A stretch of DNA of 64,000 bases from positions 124,001 through 188,000 of the forward strand of contig WIXG01000125.1 in NCBI GenBank assembly GCA_009869945.1. The letters run 5' to 3'. Below the pieces are notes generated by a model. It searched no databases. It saw only the letters and a program-made list of their open reading frames with translations, and was not told the DNA's origin. How positions within the stretch are numbered: position 1 is the stretch's first letter; every line of letters begins with the position of its first letter. Positions 47,487 to 63,418 of this stretch are shown in pieces. The translations under genes were made by a program, and so were the position numbers. This stretch comes from Mesaphorura yosii. Its lineage: Eukaryota; Arthropoda; Collembola; Poduromorpha; Tullbergiidae.

Positions 47487-48671
47487 GATTTATGCTTTCA
47501 CTTTCTGACCTCTACCAAGTTAATCTGAAGAAGCAGCAAAGAGACAAGATGAAACTTTGCAACGTGTGTGGTTCAATCTTTGTGAGAGGAGTCGACCGTA
47601 AACTATCACACTGGTATTGCTGGATAATTTTAAAATATAGTACGACTTCAAGCCTAGCAGAACTCATCAGGAGCCAGTCGGTAACCAAAAATCTCTAAAC
47701 TATAAAGAACTGCATGCACGCGAGACTGGCAGTAACAATAGAAGGGCGTCGGCTTAATTATCATAACAATCATAAAATGTTAATAAGCCACAGTTATGTG
47801 GTACTACAGTTTTAAGAGGAGAGCATTTTAGTAGCATTTGTACAATGCTGTAGTGTCAGTTCTGACAATGCATCAGGTGGTGGTAACAAAAAGATGCGTA
47901 CATATGCAATGCATGTCGTGTGTTTTAAGCTACGTCTATCTTTAAAGCTGGAATATAGAAATTACATATTCCAAGGGACTGAAAGCCGCTTTGCGCTGTT
48001 CCACTGTCAGTGAGATGGAATGGAACTCTTAAATCCGCAACAGGCGTTAAGCTGAAAAGACTTAATACAGCTTTAACTTCTACGAAATCGCGAATGAGAA
48101 GCTATACGCACATGTGTACACGTACCTTAGATTTCAGATGCCGATCTTCAACCCAGCGGAGATAGTTCGCAGTTCTTCCTAGCCAAAATCCTGTACCAGG
48201 TGGAAAGACTAGTTATTAGTCTGGCCAGAGTAATTTATTGCAGCCTTAATACCACTACCACAATTAGCGATGCTAATAGTTAATAACAATTTTGGATTAC
48301 TCACCTCCCGCTTTTGTTTCTCTTACAAGTCGACCAAGATCACACTTGGGATGTTAGAATCTGCGTCTGAAGTCTAAAATGACCCCGACTTTTGTATGTT
48401 TGTTTAGACAAGCCTACTTAATTCGCGTAACAGTACCGTGATCAATGACTCAACCCTACACTCATTAGAGTTAATATGTTTGATGATGAGTTGAAAAATT
48501 GTCCGTGCACACCCACTCGACGTCACGTTTAACACACTATGGATTGTGGATGCGAAGCAAGAATCTGATGAAATGACAAATTAAGTTTGAGATGACAAGT
48601 TCATCTGTGTTCTAGATTGACTTTCTGCATGTGAGTACACAGCAGATGAGTATGGAACTTCTGAAGCTTTC
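47487..48671. other. Intergenic region upstream of V-ATPase A
   Basis: About 1.2 kb of A/T-rich DNA upstream of the V-ATPase start. No supported gene was seen. A small open frame at 47492-47698 begins beside the V-ATPase start on the other strand and has no family likeness. Confidence 0.4.
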
Positions 48672-48902
48672 CTACTACATATGCTGGTACCGAAGAAACT
48701 GGTTCCAGTTCCAAATGCGATCAATATTTAAAGGGAGACTCCCATTCATTCGGGCAATACATACCGCTGCAGTAGCATAATAAGAAACGGAGACCACCAA
48801 CCAAATAGCCACTAAACAGCACAGGAACCCAGCAGATAGTGCTGCGTCGTGAGTCTTGTCTGCCAGAAATGATATGTCTCTTTGTTTGTAGTGCACTGGC
48901 AT
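48672..48902 (-). CDS. Possible two-exon micro-protein with one membrane helix
   Basis: Hypothetical. From ATG 48902-48900 the minus strand reads a short polar start (MPVHYKQRDISFLADKTHDA) and one strongly hydrophobic segment (GFLCCLVAIWLVVSVSYYA). A good donor GTATGT follows at 48764-48759. The next acceptor is about 90 bp on, the usual intron size here, and leads straight into a TAG stop. This predicts a 46-residue single-pass membrane protein. No family is recognised and chance is a real possibility. Confidence 0.25.
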
Positions 48903-49365
48903 TGGAATGAGGGCTGAACTGAATGAAAACGCATTGAAATATCTTCAATGCATTGTTCCGTGAGATTATGTCCAGAATTGACATTTAATCGAGCCAGAGA
49001 TTTATGGAGACTGGAGTCAGTGCATGGATCACAAGGGCTTCGGCTTTGGCTGCATGCATCTGGAATTTATTCATTCCGAGTCGGTGCCCTATGCCCCTTC
49101 GCATTCTCCAGCCCAAACTAAAAGCAGAATTACCCCAAACGGGAACCCACTGGGTAACTTATCAGTTCAATGTGCCTAATCTCGTGCCGAATCAATGAAT
49201 AAACATCTCAATCAAATCAATAACTTCCTCAGGACCTGTAAAGATTCAGTTTAAATCATCATATTTTCGCAAAAGTTCAATCGGCGTTGGTCGATTCAGA
49301 ATTGACATTTCAGCTAACATTTTCGACTTCAAAATTTTGCATCCGTTGGAGGTGGAATTGGAAAA

Positions 49366-49953
49366 GTGAAGAAGGTTTGCAAGCTACACGAAGACAGTGA
49401 GCTTATTCAGAAGCTGCAGCAAAGTCTCCGGTGTCCTGGCTGTCGCCAAGTCATTACTCCGCCCGTTTTCCAGTGCAGAATCGGCCACAACATTTGCGGC
49501 AAGTGCAAGCAGAGTCGACCAGACTGTCCGCTTTGTCGCGCACCGGTTGATTCCGTGCATAACTTCTTCGCGGAGCAGGTGCTCTACACAGCATACCAAA
49601 AGTGCCAGTTTCACGCGATCGGATGCAAAGTGTGCCTTCCGTGCGTGTCCATTCGTCAGTACGAGGCGGTGTGCGAGTTCGCTCCGTTTGAGTGTCCGTT
49701 TGACATGTGCTACCAGAAGTTCTCCGGGAAAGAATTGCTCCGGCATCTGATGACTCACCGGCTCGGCGTTGCTCAGCGAGAAGTCATGACCGACGTCAAC
49801 TTTCCAAAACTGCCAGATTCGGCTCTGTGTGCAATTCCGGTCATTATTCAGTACAACAACATTGGCTTTTACCCGAAGATTTACCGTGAGAAGGATAGTT
49901 CGTGGTCTTTCTGCGATTCGTCGCATGACCATGATTTTGACAAGGCTCAGTAG
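49366..49953 (+). CDS. SIAH/Sina-like RING E3 ligase, truncated, start unresolved
   Basis: An uninterrupted frame encodes a RING-HC finger (CPGCRQVITPPVFQC, GHNICGKC, CPLC) and the SIAH-type zinc finger (CQFHAIGCKVCLP to CPFDMCYQKF to HLMTHR), so it should be an E2-binding ubiquitin ligase module. After about 45 further residues (VMTDVNFPKLPDSA, resembling the start of the SIAH substrate-binding domain) it stops at TAG 49951-49953. Most of the TRAF-like substrate-binding domain is missing. No in-frame ATG exists between the upstream stop at 49315-49317 and the RING; 49366 is a GTG. A spliced 5' exon is therefore needed, with candidate AG acceptors at 49350-49374. Codon usage looks GC-richer than in the neighbours. 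AATAAA follows at 50067. It may be a retrocopy or lineage-specific paralogue. Confidence 0.65.
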   Translation: MKKVCKLHEDSELIQKLQQSLRCPGCRQVITPPVFQCRIGHNICGKCKQSRPDCPLCRAPVDSVHNFFAEQVLYTAYQKCQFHAIGCKVCLPCVSIRQYEAVCEFAPFECPFDMCYQKFSGKELLRHLMTHRLGVAQREVMTDVNFPKLPDSALCAIPVIIQYNNIGFYPKIYREKDSSWSFCDSSHDHDFDKAQ

Positions 49954-50066
49954 CCGACTAAATTGCAGAAACCAAAATTGATTACTTTAACCATACATGC
50001 TTATACCCAAGCCTGACTGATTTCTGCCCTTTTCTCAAAATTATCAAAATCTATCCCAAAGCTTTG

Positions 50067-50072
50067 AATAAA
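50067..50072 (+). terminator. Poly(A) signal of the SIAH-like gene
   Basis: AATAAATAAA lies 114 bp after the TAG stop, suggesting that the gene is transcribed. Confidence 0.55.
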
Positions 50073-50463
50073 TAAAGATGCTCTTATATCGTTTGACCAG
50101 CATCAGCGTGCATACGTTTGTCGGCAAGACAGCACAACAATTTATTGGTGATGATTGAATGCAATTTGCCCACCTACTTCCGTCTTGACCGACATTCAGT
50201 GCCAGTGCCAGTTAACGGTGGTTAAGTGGAAGTTACCGTGGCAGATGGTGTGGATTACACAGTTGTGAAGGAGAGTTAACAAATTAATGCGTACTTTGAA
50301 TTTGACAATTTGTGGTATTGAATATGTCGAAGCAATACCGTAGTGGCTTCAGTTGTGGAGGGACTGTTCCAGTCAGCCTTTTGGAAAAGTGACTCCAAAT
50401 GGCGGGGTAGGGGACAGTTGTGTTGGATTGCTAAATTGAAAAGTGCTGAGGAGCCCGGAGAAG

Positions 50464-52416
50464 ATGGACCTAAAACTGCACCACTTCGTCTGGTTGTCGC
50501 TTCTGTGCTGTTTTGCTAATTTTGTAAGTCCTGTGATCTGGCACAGCAAAGGTCCGATTCCGATGCATAGCCGATTCATGTCTGGTGTCTTGAACAAATA
50601 TTGTTGCAGGTTGCTGGTGGAACCTTGCTTGGATTTGCCATTTTCAATCATGAATACAAGAAACGTCACGTATCGGTCAAAGTCATCGACGACTGGCGTG
50701 TCATGTCGAAAGAGCTCATTTATTTCTCCGGAGGAATAATGCTTGTGGCCATTCTGTCCTTCTGGGGCGTGACAAAGCGGAGAAAGCGAGACTTTCCTTA
50801 CGCCCTTGCTGTAAGTGACTCAAGTTGGATAATTCTTGGCTGCATCCATTCGTGTTGTAATTCTATGTCGTTGGATTTGCAGGTAATTCTCGTTCATTGT
50901 GGCATTGTGGCGGGTGAGTTGACAACACCCACGCAATTTTACTACGCACATTGATGCAAAAGTTTGCTGACCAATAATTTATAGTTAGCTTTTACTACAC
51001 GTACACGACTTGGGACATGATGGACAGCAAACTTCCGCTTTCTGACGAAACAATCTTTAAGATGACGCGGAGAGCAATTGCGGAAGGCGCTCGTAAGCAT
51101 CACAACCCGAAGTGGGTTCCGAAATGGCTGGACAACATCCAAAATAAGGTACAGCCTTTCAGTTGTTATTGTACAATGCTATCTATTTAATGAGCAAGGG
51201 CACATTTCGTGACTACAGAGTAAAGTCTGTTGTGGTGTTCGGTCCTTCCGCGACTGGAATGACTTTTGGAAACCTGCAATTCGCGGAATCAGAGATCACG
51301 TCCCGCGCTCATGTTGCCGAAGGCGCTCGGGGCGAGGATGCTACACCGACTTGACCAGCATTCCGTATCCGGATACAATTGATAACAACATTAAAATTGA
51401 CGCTGGTAGGACGACTCAGTTGGAATGCAGCATGAGGCTTAGAATTTCGTATTATGTCATTTCATGACAGGCGGAATGATTTAACAGGATGTGCGTGGGA
51501 GATAAACAAGTATATTCACAAAATCTTCGACCAGAGCTACAAAGTCCTGTTCATTTGCACGTGCGTCGTTACCGGTGGACTGCTGGCATTTATCGCGGAG
51601 TACGGCTTCCTATTCTTCATTCGCAAAAAGGTTTCGGACAACACCATGTCGACCCTCATCTCATTACAGAAACCGAAACCAACGGGTCCAACAGATTGGA
51701 AGAGTTTGAGAGGCATGAATTTCCAGACGCCAAGTAAGCCGGGGCTCACGGTCTCTTTGAAACAGAAGCACTGCCACCGAAATGACCACAGACCGGGTAG
51801 AGTTGGTTCTGGGGGAAGGACAGGCGGAGGTGCCGCAGACGGAAGCGAGTCTGGAAACAACAACTACAATCAGAGCATTGACAGCCTTCAAGCACCGTCC
51901 ATCGCAAGCACGAACACGAGTCAGAACAGTCAGAAAAATGGAAATCGACAAGTGTACTTCGATCCTGCAACTTTCTTTCCTTCAAACAGCAGTACCGCCA
52001 GTCTTCCTGATGAACAGCAAGGCGAATACTTTAAGAATGCTCTTGGTTACATCGAAAAAGTGGACACTGGAGATGTGGAAGAAGCGAATTACCCATTCCA
52101 ATATGACACACATAATGGTTTGGGGTACCAATCTCTAGAGACCCTGGCCCCGGAATTTGAAGCCACGGGAGCTCTGCAAACCGATGCAATCCCCGAAGAA
52201 GGCTTGTTTTATGGTGGAGAAGACGCGGGACCTCCAGCTATCCCTTCCAGCCCGTCTGCTGGTACACCTGCCACTTCTGGAGAAAGCAGCAGTGAGGAGA
52301 ATGTTGGAAGACACGGACACCATCACAAGCATCATCGTATTGAAGTCAAAGGTATCTTACACACGTCAAGAACGAAGAAGCATCAGAAGCATCAAAAAGA
52401 GGATAGCCAAAGTTAA
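50464..52416 (+). CDS. Tetraspanin with an unusually long C-terminal cytoplasmic tail
   Basis: Exons: 50464-50523, 50610-50810, 50883-50913, 50985-51148, 51219-51405 and 51488-52416 (TAA). Four membrane segments are visible: FVWLSLLCCFANF with VAGGTLLGFAIF, then LIYFSGGIMLVAILSFWG, then VILVHCGIVAVSFYY, and after the large loop VLFICTCVVTGGLLAFI. The large extracellular loop has the tetraspanin CCG signature (SKVCCGVRSFRDWNDFW) and later Cys pairs (RSCCRR, GRGCYTD, GCAWEIN), enough for the family's disulphides. After TM4 the protein runs on for about 270 residues, Ser/Asn/Gly-rich with an acidic patch and a His-rich end (GRHGHHHKHHR). Tetraspanin tails are normally 5-25 residues. The family call is from CCG and topology; the subfamily is not identified. 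Confidence 0.85.
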
Positions 52417-52905
52417 GTTCTCAAGTACATTCTCTGAGAAAGTGGTGATCCTGGTCAACTGGCCTGTCTGAAATTGCGGTGGGATAAATGTTAATGATGC
52501 ATGAAATTAATAATTATAGTAATCATGAAAAAACATGGTGTAGAGCTCAAAATTTAATAAACGTAACCAGTGGCAGTAATTTGCAGTATGAGGCGAGTCA
52601 GTCAGTGCTATTGTGTAGTTCAGAAATAAGGTAATAACATATAGCATGGAAAGCCGGGGTACGCGGAGAGGAGGCCGGTAAGTTGTCACTTCATGCTTTA
52701 TCGTCTCTTCTCACGGAAACTGATTGGCTCCAAATTCGCACTTCAAGTTGCAACCGGAAGTGTAGCCTGCTGATATGGACGTTCGAGTGGTTGACGGCGC
52801 GAACTGTTCGTTATACTTGTATTGAAGTGCACTTCGACAAGTGAAGCAGTATTATTTGAGTACTTTCGCGTACGATAAGAGGTGAAAGATAAGAAGTAAA
52901 TCGCC

Positions 52906-54104
52906 ATGTCTAGAAGTCCGAATTGGTACTGCCTCGTTTGCAGAGGGAAGATGTCCATCCATGAAGACAACGGCGAAGATCCGACCGAGGAGGAATCTCA
53001 GGAGCGATTTCATGTGCTTGTCGCAACGACATGTGGACATTTGTTTCACAAATCTTGTCTTGTAAAATTTTGTGATGCTAGAAGATCTCACCAAGAAGAC
53101 ATATGTTTGCCAGTGGCAGAGTAAGTAAGCAGATGAGTCATTCGAATGTCATTATGTCGACTACGTGATTCCAAATCATGTGTTCATAGGACCAACGTTT
53201 GTCCGTCCTGTGATCGCGAAATTAAGTTGGCCGATTGTCGCAGAATTTTTCCAACAGAACTGCCAGAGGACTTGGGTCTAGAGAATCTCTCTTTGGGAAA
53301 TGAGCCGGAACTACTCCGAAAGTATGAAAGGAAAGTTTGTAGTGATTTTTGCGTTCGGATTTTGTATGAATTAATAATGCTGCTAAATTCTGACAGAATT
53401 GAAGAGCTCACATGTGAAATAAACCAACTCAAAGCTAAAACGAAATTACAGGAGAATAAGATCGCAGCTTTCGAGAGTGGAAGACGAGTTGGTAAGGATT
53501 GAAACTATCAAATCTAAATACAATCGGAGGTTTCATGCTAATCATTTCTGGCTGGCATATGGCAGATCGGACTCAAAGCACCAGTACCGGAGCCAGTCAA
53601 AGTGATTATTCTCAGGCTCGAAGCCAGTTGCAAGGCATGGGATATGCAATCGATGAACTACCAGATGGTTAGTTACTACCCATATTTTGATTTTCCTATT
53701 TGTATATATCATAATTGAGGTGGAGTGGTAAATCGTGACAACTGTATTACGAAAACCACGCAGGGTCTCCGGGCCTTTCTCTCAAGAGAGGTGATGCCGT
53801 GGTTTGGGTGACGGACGCCAATATGAATGGGAACGCTGGGATTGTCAGGTGGTTGGGACAGATTGACACCGTCTTTTACGCTGGCATAGAATTTGTAAGC
53901 CTAATTTGGCCAGGTGTTTTCCATTCTAATGTATTTGAGTCGTTCCAGGATGACCCCGTCGGGAATGACTTCGCACAGTCTAACGGCGTGATTTTGTTGG
54001 AGACGCAGCTGGCAAACACGGGGACCCTTGTTCGAGTCCAAGAACTCATGCTGTATAAAGACTTTCATGGACACGCTTATTATCCACCCGAACCACGCTT
54101 TTGA
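52906..54104 (+). CDS. RING-H2 / coiled-coil / CAP-Gly-like protein
   Basis: Exons 52906-53120, 53190-53491, 53566-53667, 53764-53894 and 53949-54104 (TGA), about 300 residues. The N terminus is a RING-H2 finger: WYCLVC, then TTCGHLFHKSC, then VCPSC, with the eighth ligand supplied after an intron. A helical coiled-coil-like segment follows (RIEELTCEINQLKAKTKLQENKI). The C terminus resembles a CYLD-type CAP-Gly fold: GDAVVWVTDANMNGNAG, IVRWLGQIDTVFYAGIEFDDPVGND, then GTLVRVQEL. The canonical GKNDG loop is altered (GNDFAQSNG). This suggests a ubiquitin ligase that binds a peptide or microtubule-related partner. TRAIP-like proteins have RING plus coiled coil but no CAP-Gly, so I leave it unnamed. 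Confidence 0.72.
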
Positions 54105-54154
54105 ATCAACTTTCACATGGAAAAGTGATTTGTTTTTTTATACTTTCTTGGTTG

Positions 54155-54160
54155 AATAAA
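54155..54160 (+). terminator. Poly(A) signal of the RING/CAP-Gly gene
   Basis: AATAAA lies 51 bp after the TGA stop. Confidence 0.6.
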
Positions 54161-54217
54161 GTCATTTTTGCAATCAGTGCAACGATTTCTCGAGACATAT
54201 TTCATTTTCTGTAGTAT

Positions 54218-54223
54218 TTTATT
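54218..54223 (-). terminator. Possible poly(A) signal of the MAP4K gene (minus strand)
   Basis: TTTATT on the plus strand is AATAAA on the minus strand, about 505 bp past the kinase stop at 54729. The interval 54224-54728 would then be its 3' UTR. No other gene is seen in that interval. Confidence 0.4.
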
Positions 54224-54728
54224 GAAACTGCCTATGCTCATAGGTATTCAATTGCAATTACTAGCGTACAAAGTATACAAAATTCTAACAGTTACTACGC
54301 TTGCACACAACAGATCGTTTGCCTATTCTTAATCCATTCATGAAATGACCACAAGATGCTTACGACGATTGAACCAACCTTACAAATAATAATTTGAATT
54401 GGGAACAACACGATAAAAGGTGACTATGAGGTTTACTTCGCGTTATGCAAGGATTTTGTATAAATAAATACTTTACTTAAGTAAACACGCATGAGCCAAA
54501 CGAAACACCTTTGTCTGACAGGAGCTTTGCTAATATTCGTACAGATTCGTGCAATTTAGCGAAATGCTTTCAACACAAATAAGAGTCAAATTGGCGTACA
54601 AAATTCGTGGGCATAATATTCGTAAGAACGAAAAAAACAAAAATTCGACACGAGTCGATGAGTCACACTGATAAGGAATTCGATACAACACAAGCTGTTT
54701 CTCCATGCTGACCGATCGCCTTCAGACT

Positions 54729-59179
<4,451 letters not shown>

Positions 59180-61014
59180 GCTGTTTGGTATGTTTGATTA
59201 CGCTGCTTTACTTTTGGGGATTGGTCGAACTTATTTTTAGGATAGCTGATCCCTGGCCCGGTACTCCTCCAGGAGATTGTTTAATACTTAACTCAAAAGA
59301 TACACAGTTTCATATTGTCACCAACAAGTCGTATAGTCGTCGTTGGACGATGAATAGATTTGTAATATGACTTTCTCGTAATTAATGGCATAATCGTCCA
59401 GTCAGTTGGGAGCTGTACGTCGGAACAACGAACAATGCACTCGCGCTGTACAGAGTGATTAATTCCTTGACCCTGATAACGCACCGAATGAATGAACTGT
59501 CATTTCACAGGCCAACTCTGTTATCAAATTACAACAGGAAAAGGAATGAGCCACAAAATCGAGCACTTTACAGACCTGCACTGATGGGTAGGATACACCT
59601 GAACCTCGAGTGAATAACACGATTGGTACGAGTACGAAGAGATCACCGACACATCAAAACAAAAAATAGGAGTAGTGCAGTACTGCCTACTGCTGCTGTT
59701 CGAGTTCAGTTTTTAGGATTGGTATTACACCAAGTATTTACACTACGTATAATATAAATGATAACAAATATCTATTTTATTGCATTGTAGGGAGATGAAT
59801 GACTCGTCCATTGCCTGCATCACAAACTAAAGAGTGAGAGCAGACTGCAAATAATACAGCATCAGCTCAGCTCGACACAGAGTTCATATGCATTTCCTTC
59901 AGTAAGTAGTAACAAAATTCTGCCTGCCAGGCTGCCACCACCACCACCAAAGCGAAATTGTGGTGATTTCTCACACTTCGTACATAAATACACTGCTATT
60001 GGTATCTTCCTTCTGTTCTCCGTTCTATTCATAGGATCTTAGTCTTAGTTTCATTCCTGTGCTTCTTTCATAGATAGAGTTGGGAGTAGCCGTGCGGCCA
60101 TTGCAACTAACAACTAATTGACTAAGTCACTGGTGCAGGGTTAATTTATGTATGAAACTAACCATCATCATTCAATTTAGTTTGTGAATTGCTTCTTGGA
60201 ATCTTGGAATTATAGCATGGCATAGCGTGGAGTCTCGTCTTTCTCCTACGCGTCCGTCCGTCTCAAAAACTTAAGATTTTAGTTTACGTAATCGTCATCA
60301 TCGACCACGGGCACTGCTCTAAAGTCTAAGCTGAGATGACTCAGAAATTTGTCTTCTGCGCTAATGAATGAATATAATTGAGCCTTGATTCGTTAAATGA
60401 CCGATATGATATGAATGTACCATGACATAAATTTACATCAAATGCATTTGTGAAGCCTTCAACTTGATTCTAGTGGCTTCAACTGGAAAATTTGGTGACT
60501 TCATGCGGCCATTGATTTACATTATCATCAGGAATGGCTATTATGATTATGACCTTGGGGCCCTAATTCTTAATTATTCGCTTGACTGGAACTGTACAAC
60601 CAGGAACCAGCACCCATCTACTTATATTATTCTTACAAGTGGAAAATTTTTAATCAGGTCCGATGAAGCTCAAGCAGTTGGATTTAATGTCTCATTTCAC
60701 GGCATTCTCAAGAGGAATGTGTTTCAGACATGAATACGAACACTGACAGGTTGATGAAACTATGCAGCAAGTTAAATGAGTCGCAAGAAGCAATAAGAAT
60801 AATGACCAATTTGATTAAGCTATGACTTCAGTAATAACTCGAGACACAACAACTCACGATTGACACAAATTCTTCGGCTAATTGATGTCAGTAACAATCT
60901 CGTTTTGGAATACACCAGCCACCTAACACCACGTTTAAGAGTATCACCGACTTACAATCACGAATTTATTGGAATTACTGAGGCTGGTTCGTGTCAACTG
61001 TCCAGTGCCACGCC
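59180..61014. other. Divergent intergenic region MAP4K / SLC22
   Basis: About 1.8 kb containing both promoters. A short CCA trinucleotide run is at 59934-59949. Open frames (for example 60464-60733, 60860-61114) are unsupported, although the second overlaps the first SLC22 exon in another frame. Confidence 0.45.
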
Positions 61015-63186
61015 ATGTCTACCAACTCAGGGAAAGACAAACAATTTAAGTATGAGTTGGAACTGGGGCACAAATCGGCCGGGCCCACTGTCGAAGACGT
61101 CTTTGAGAAATTAGGTAACCACCACAGATGCCTTAATCGACCTTGAATTATAAAGCAGGGTGCACTTATTTGGCGTCCATCCGTAGGAGGGTATTCCTGG
61201 TTTCAGCTTCTGGCGACTATCATCATAATTTGTCCCGAAATTCCTGCCGCCATGCTGGCAATTTCTCCAGTTCTCATCGGGCGCTCGGCGAAATCCTTCA
61301 CCTGTGTATCCAACGGAAGTTGCAGCTTGAACTTGGACAACGAGACGAGAACAAATCGCAGCATCCTCACTTGGAAAGGATTTTTCCACCACACCTCGAT
61401 CAATGAGGAGGCAAGTTGATATTTCATGGCGTTCGAACCGAGGCCGAGGTTTAAGGCAACCTAAGCTCAAGCTGAGTGAGCGGTGTCACTTGTATATTGC
61501 ATTTTTCTGTGCAGTTTGAGCTCTTTGGTGACCGTGCTTGGCTCGTAGATTGGTTGACGTCTGTTCAAATGATTGGGTGTACCATCGGCGCCTTGTTCTG
61601 CTCGCTTTGGGCCGACAAGTAAATTGGGCCTGCATGTTTTTTATGGTTTTGGTCAATGTTATGTTTGTGTACAGTTACGGAAGGAAGAAAGTGTTTTACT
61701 CGTTGGTGTTCCTGATGGGGATTTCTGGCGTCTTGTCGGGATTTGCTGTTAATGTGGCCAGCTATGCGGCGACCAGATTTTGTGTTGGGATTGCTGTTGG
61801 AGGTTGGCACCCGTACTAATTTAAGCATGAGCGCTTGCCTTTCCTTTGTTACCTTTGACCCTCCAGGAATGTATGTGCACTACTTGATTTACCTCATGGA
61901 ATTTCTAACGCCATCCTTCCGGACAATTTGTGGATGCATCAGTTTCTGGGCCCTTGGAGAAATGGTAGCATTCTCAAATAGGGTTTCTTCAGTCTTCCTC
62001 CTTGAATTTTGTGCAGTTTCTAGGACTCATTGGATACTTCATCCCACGATGGCGTCTATTGACATGGACGATTTCCCTGCCTGCAGTTGTGCTAATGATC
62101 TCATTTCCGTAAGCTTCCTAATTCTAACGTCTGACTTTAGAAGTTACACGTGTGCTTGTGAAATCTGTGCGTTGCAGTTGGCTGCCGGAAAGTCCTCGCT
62201 TTCTCTTGTGCAAAGGGCGTACAAAAGATGCTATTGAAGTGTTCAATCAAATTGCAAAGCTGAACAAAAAGGAGGTAATTAACTCGGCTAAAATACAGCA
62301 GCTACAGACTGTGATGTGGGACCGAATGAAAATTAATCAGTCCAAATCCAACTCGGCCAAATCCAAGCAAGCAAGCACGATCGCCGTTGTCTCCTCAGTG
62401 CTGAACTCGTCGCGACAATGCAAAGACCTGTTGATATTTGGCTTTGCCTGGTTCACCTGTTCCATTGCGTACTACGGACTGAGTTTCAATACGAAGAATC
62501 TGGGCGGAAATGTGTACCTGAACGTGTTTTACCTCGGAGTCTCGGATATGCCAGGGCATTTATCAGGAATTCTTTTCAATAACAGGTTTGTCTCGGGGTT
62601 GCTTCATGAGGGGACCGTTTTCCAACAATTGTATTGTTCTGAACAGATTTGGACGGAAGAAGTCCATGAACATTTTCCTGCTGACGGGACTCTTCGCCTT
62701 CATTCCACTGGCCACAATTGAGCATTTGCAATTGTCACATTGGTCTCCCACTTCTCTTGTCGTTTTGTCCCTGTTTGGTCGCTATTGCATTTCCGCAACG
62801 TGGGCGGTGGTGGCCTGTTTCACGGGTACGCTTTGCATTGAATAAATTCCGCTTATTATTGGAAATCTAAAATTCTTAATATCTTTCTCCAAGCAGCAGA
62901 ATCATTTCCAACAGTAGCGCGTGCATTTTGCATGGGACTGTGTGCATTTTCGGCCAACATCGGAGGAGTCCTAGCGCCCTATATGGGACTTCTCGGATCC
63001 GGTAATTATTACGAAAGATCCAAGCAACCATTCATCTTACAACACTATGCAGCGTTTGTCTTGGCATTTGCAGTTTGGGCCAGCGGACCATACATTTTGA
63101 TGTCGATGCTCAGCGCAATGGTGATGATATCCGTCTCCCAGCTGGAGGAAGCAGTGCAAAAACCTCTGCAAGACACTATCGCGTGA
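61015..63186 (+). CDS. SLC22-type organic ion transporter (major facilitator superfamily)
   Basis: Multi-exon gene, ATG 61015 (MSTNSGKDKQFKYELE) to TGA 63184-63186. The protein fits the SLC22 plan: cytoplasmic N terminus ending TVEDVFEKLG, TM1 (LLATIIIICPEIPAAML), a large Cys-containing loop with a sequon (NGSCSLNLDNETRTNRS), then MFS motif A (SLWADNYGRKKVFYSL) and PWLPESPRFLLCKGR between the two halves. The second half has NNRFGRKKSMN and the GESFPTVARAFCMG signature, ending in SQLEEAVQKPLQDT. About 12 membrane segments are expected at the plasma membrane. Substrate cannot be inferred. One intron (61411-61514) begins with GC rather than GT (GAG|GCAAGT), a known minor splice class. Confidence 0.87.
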
Positions 63187-63418
63187 TTGGTCAACGAGTT
63201 CAAATATTACATTTAACATATAACATTATTCGAATTTTAATCATACAGAAAAGTAACTCAATTAAAAGAGAACAAGCATTAGACATGACATTGAGTTCTG
63301 CATTCTGAAATCCTTATCTGCACGACACACCTTGCTACCTTACAAAATTATCATGAAGAAGAGAATTATTATTTGAAAATCAGATAAGTAGTAAAATGCA
63401 TTTGCTTATAGGACAAAA

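Noticed and set aside
49384..49932. Long antisense open frame opposite the SIAH-like gene
   Set aside because: It mirrors the GC-rich RING exon with no family motifs. The plus-strand RING and zinc-finger pattern is clear.
51734..51768. Possible GTAAGC...CAG intron inside the tetraspanin tail
   Set aside because: Removing it gives a stop shortly after and a 32-35-bp intron, shorter than any other here. The unspliced frame is open to the end.
59934..59949. CCA trinucleotide run as a repeat element
   Set aside because: About five units only, common in such DNA and without further structure.
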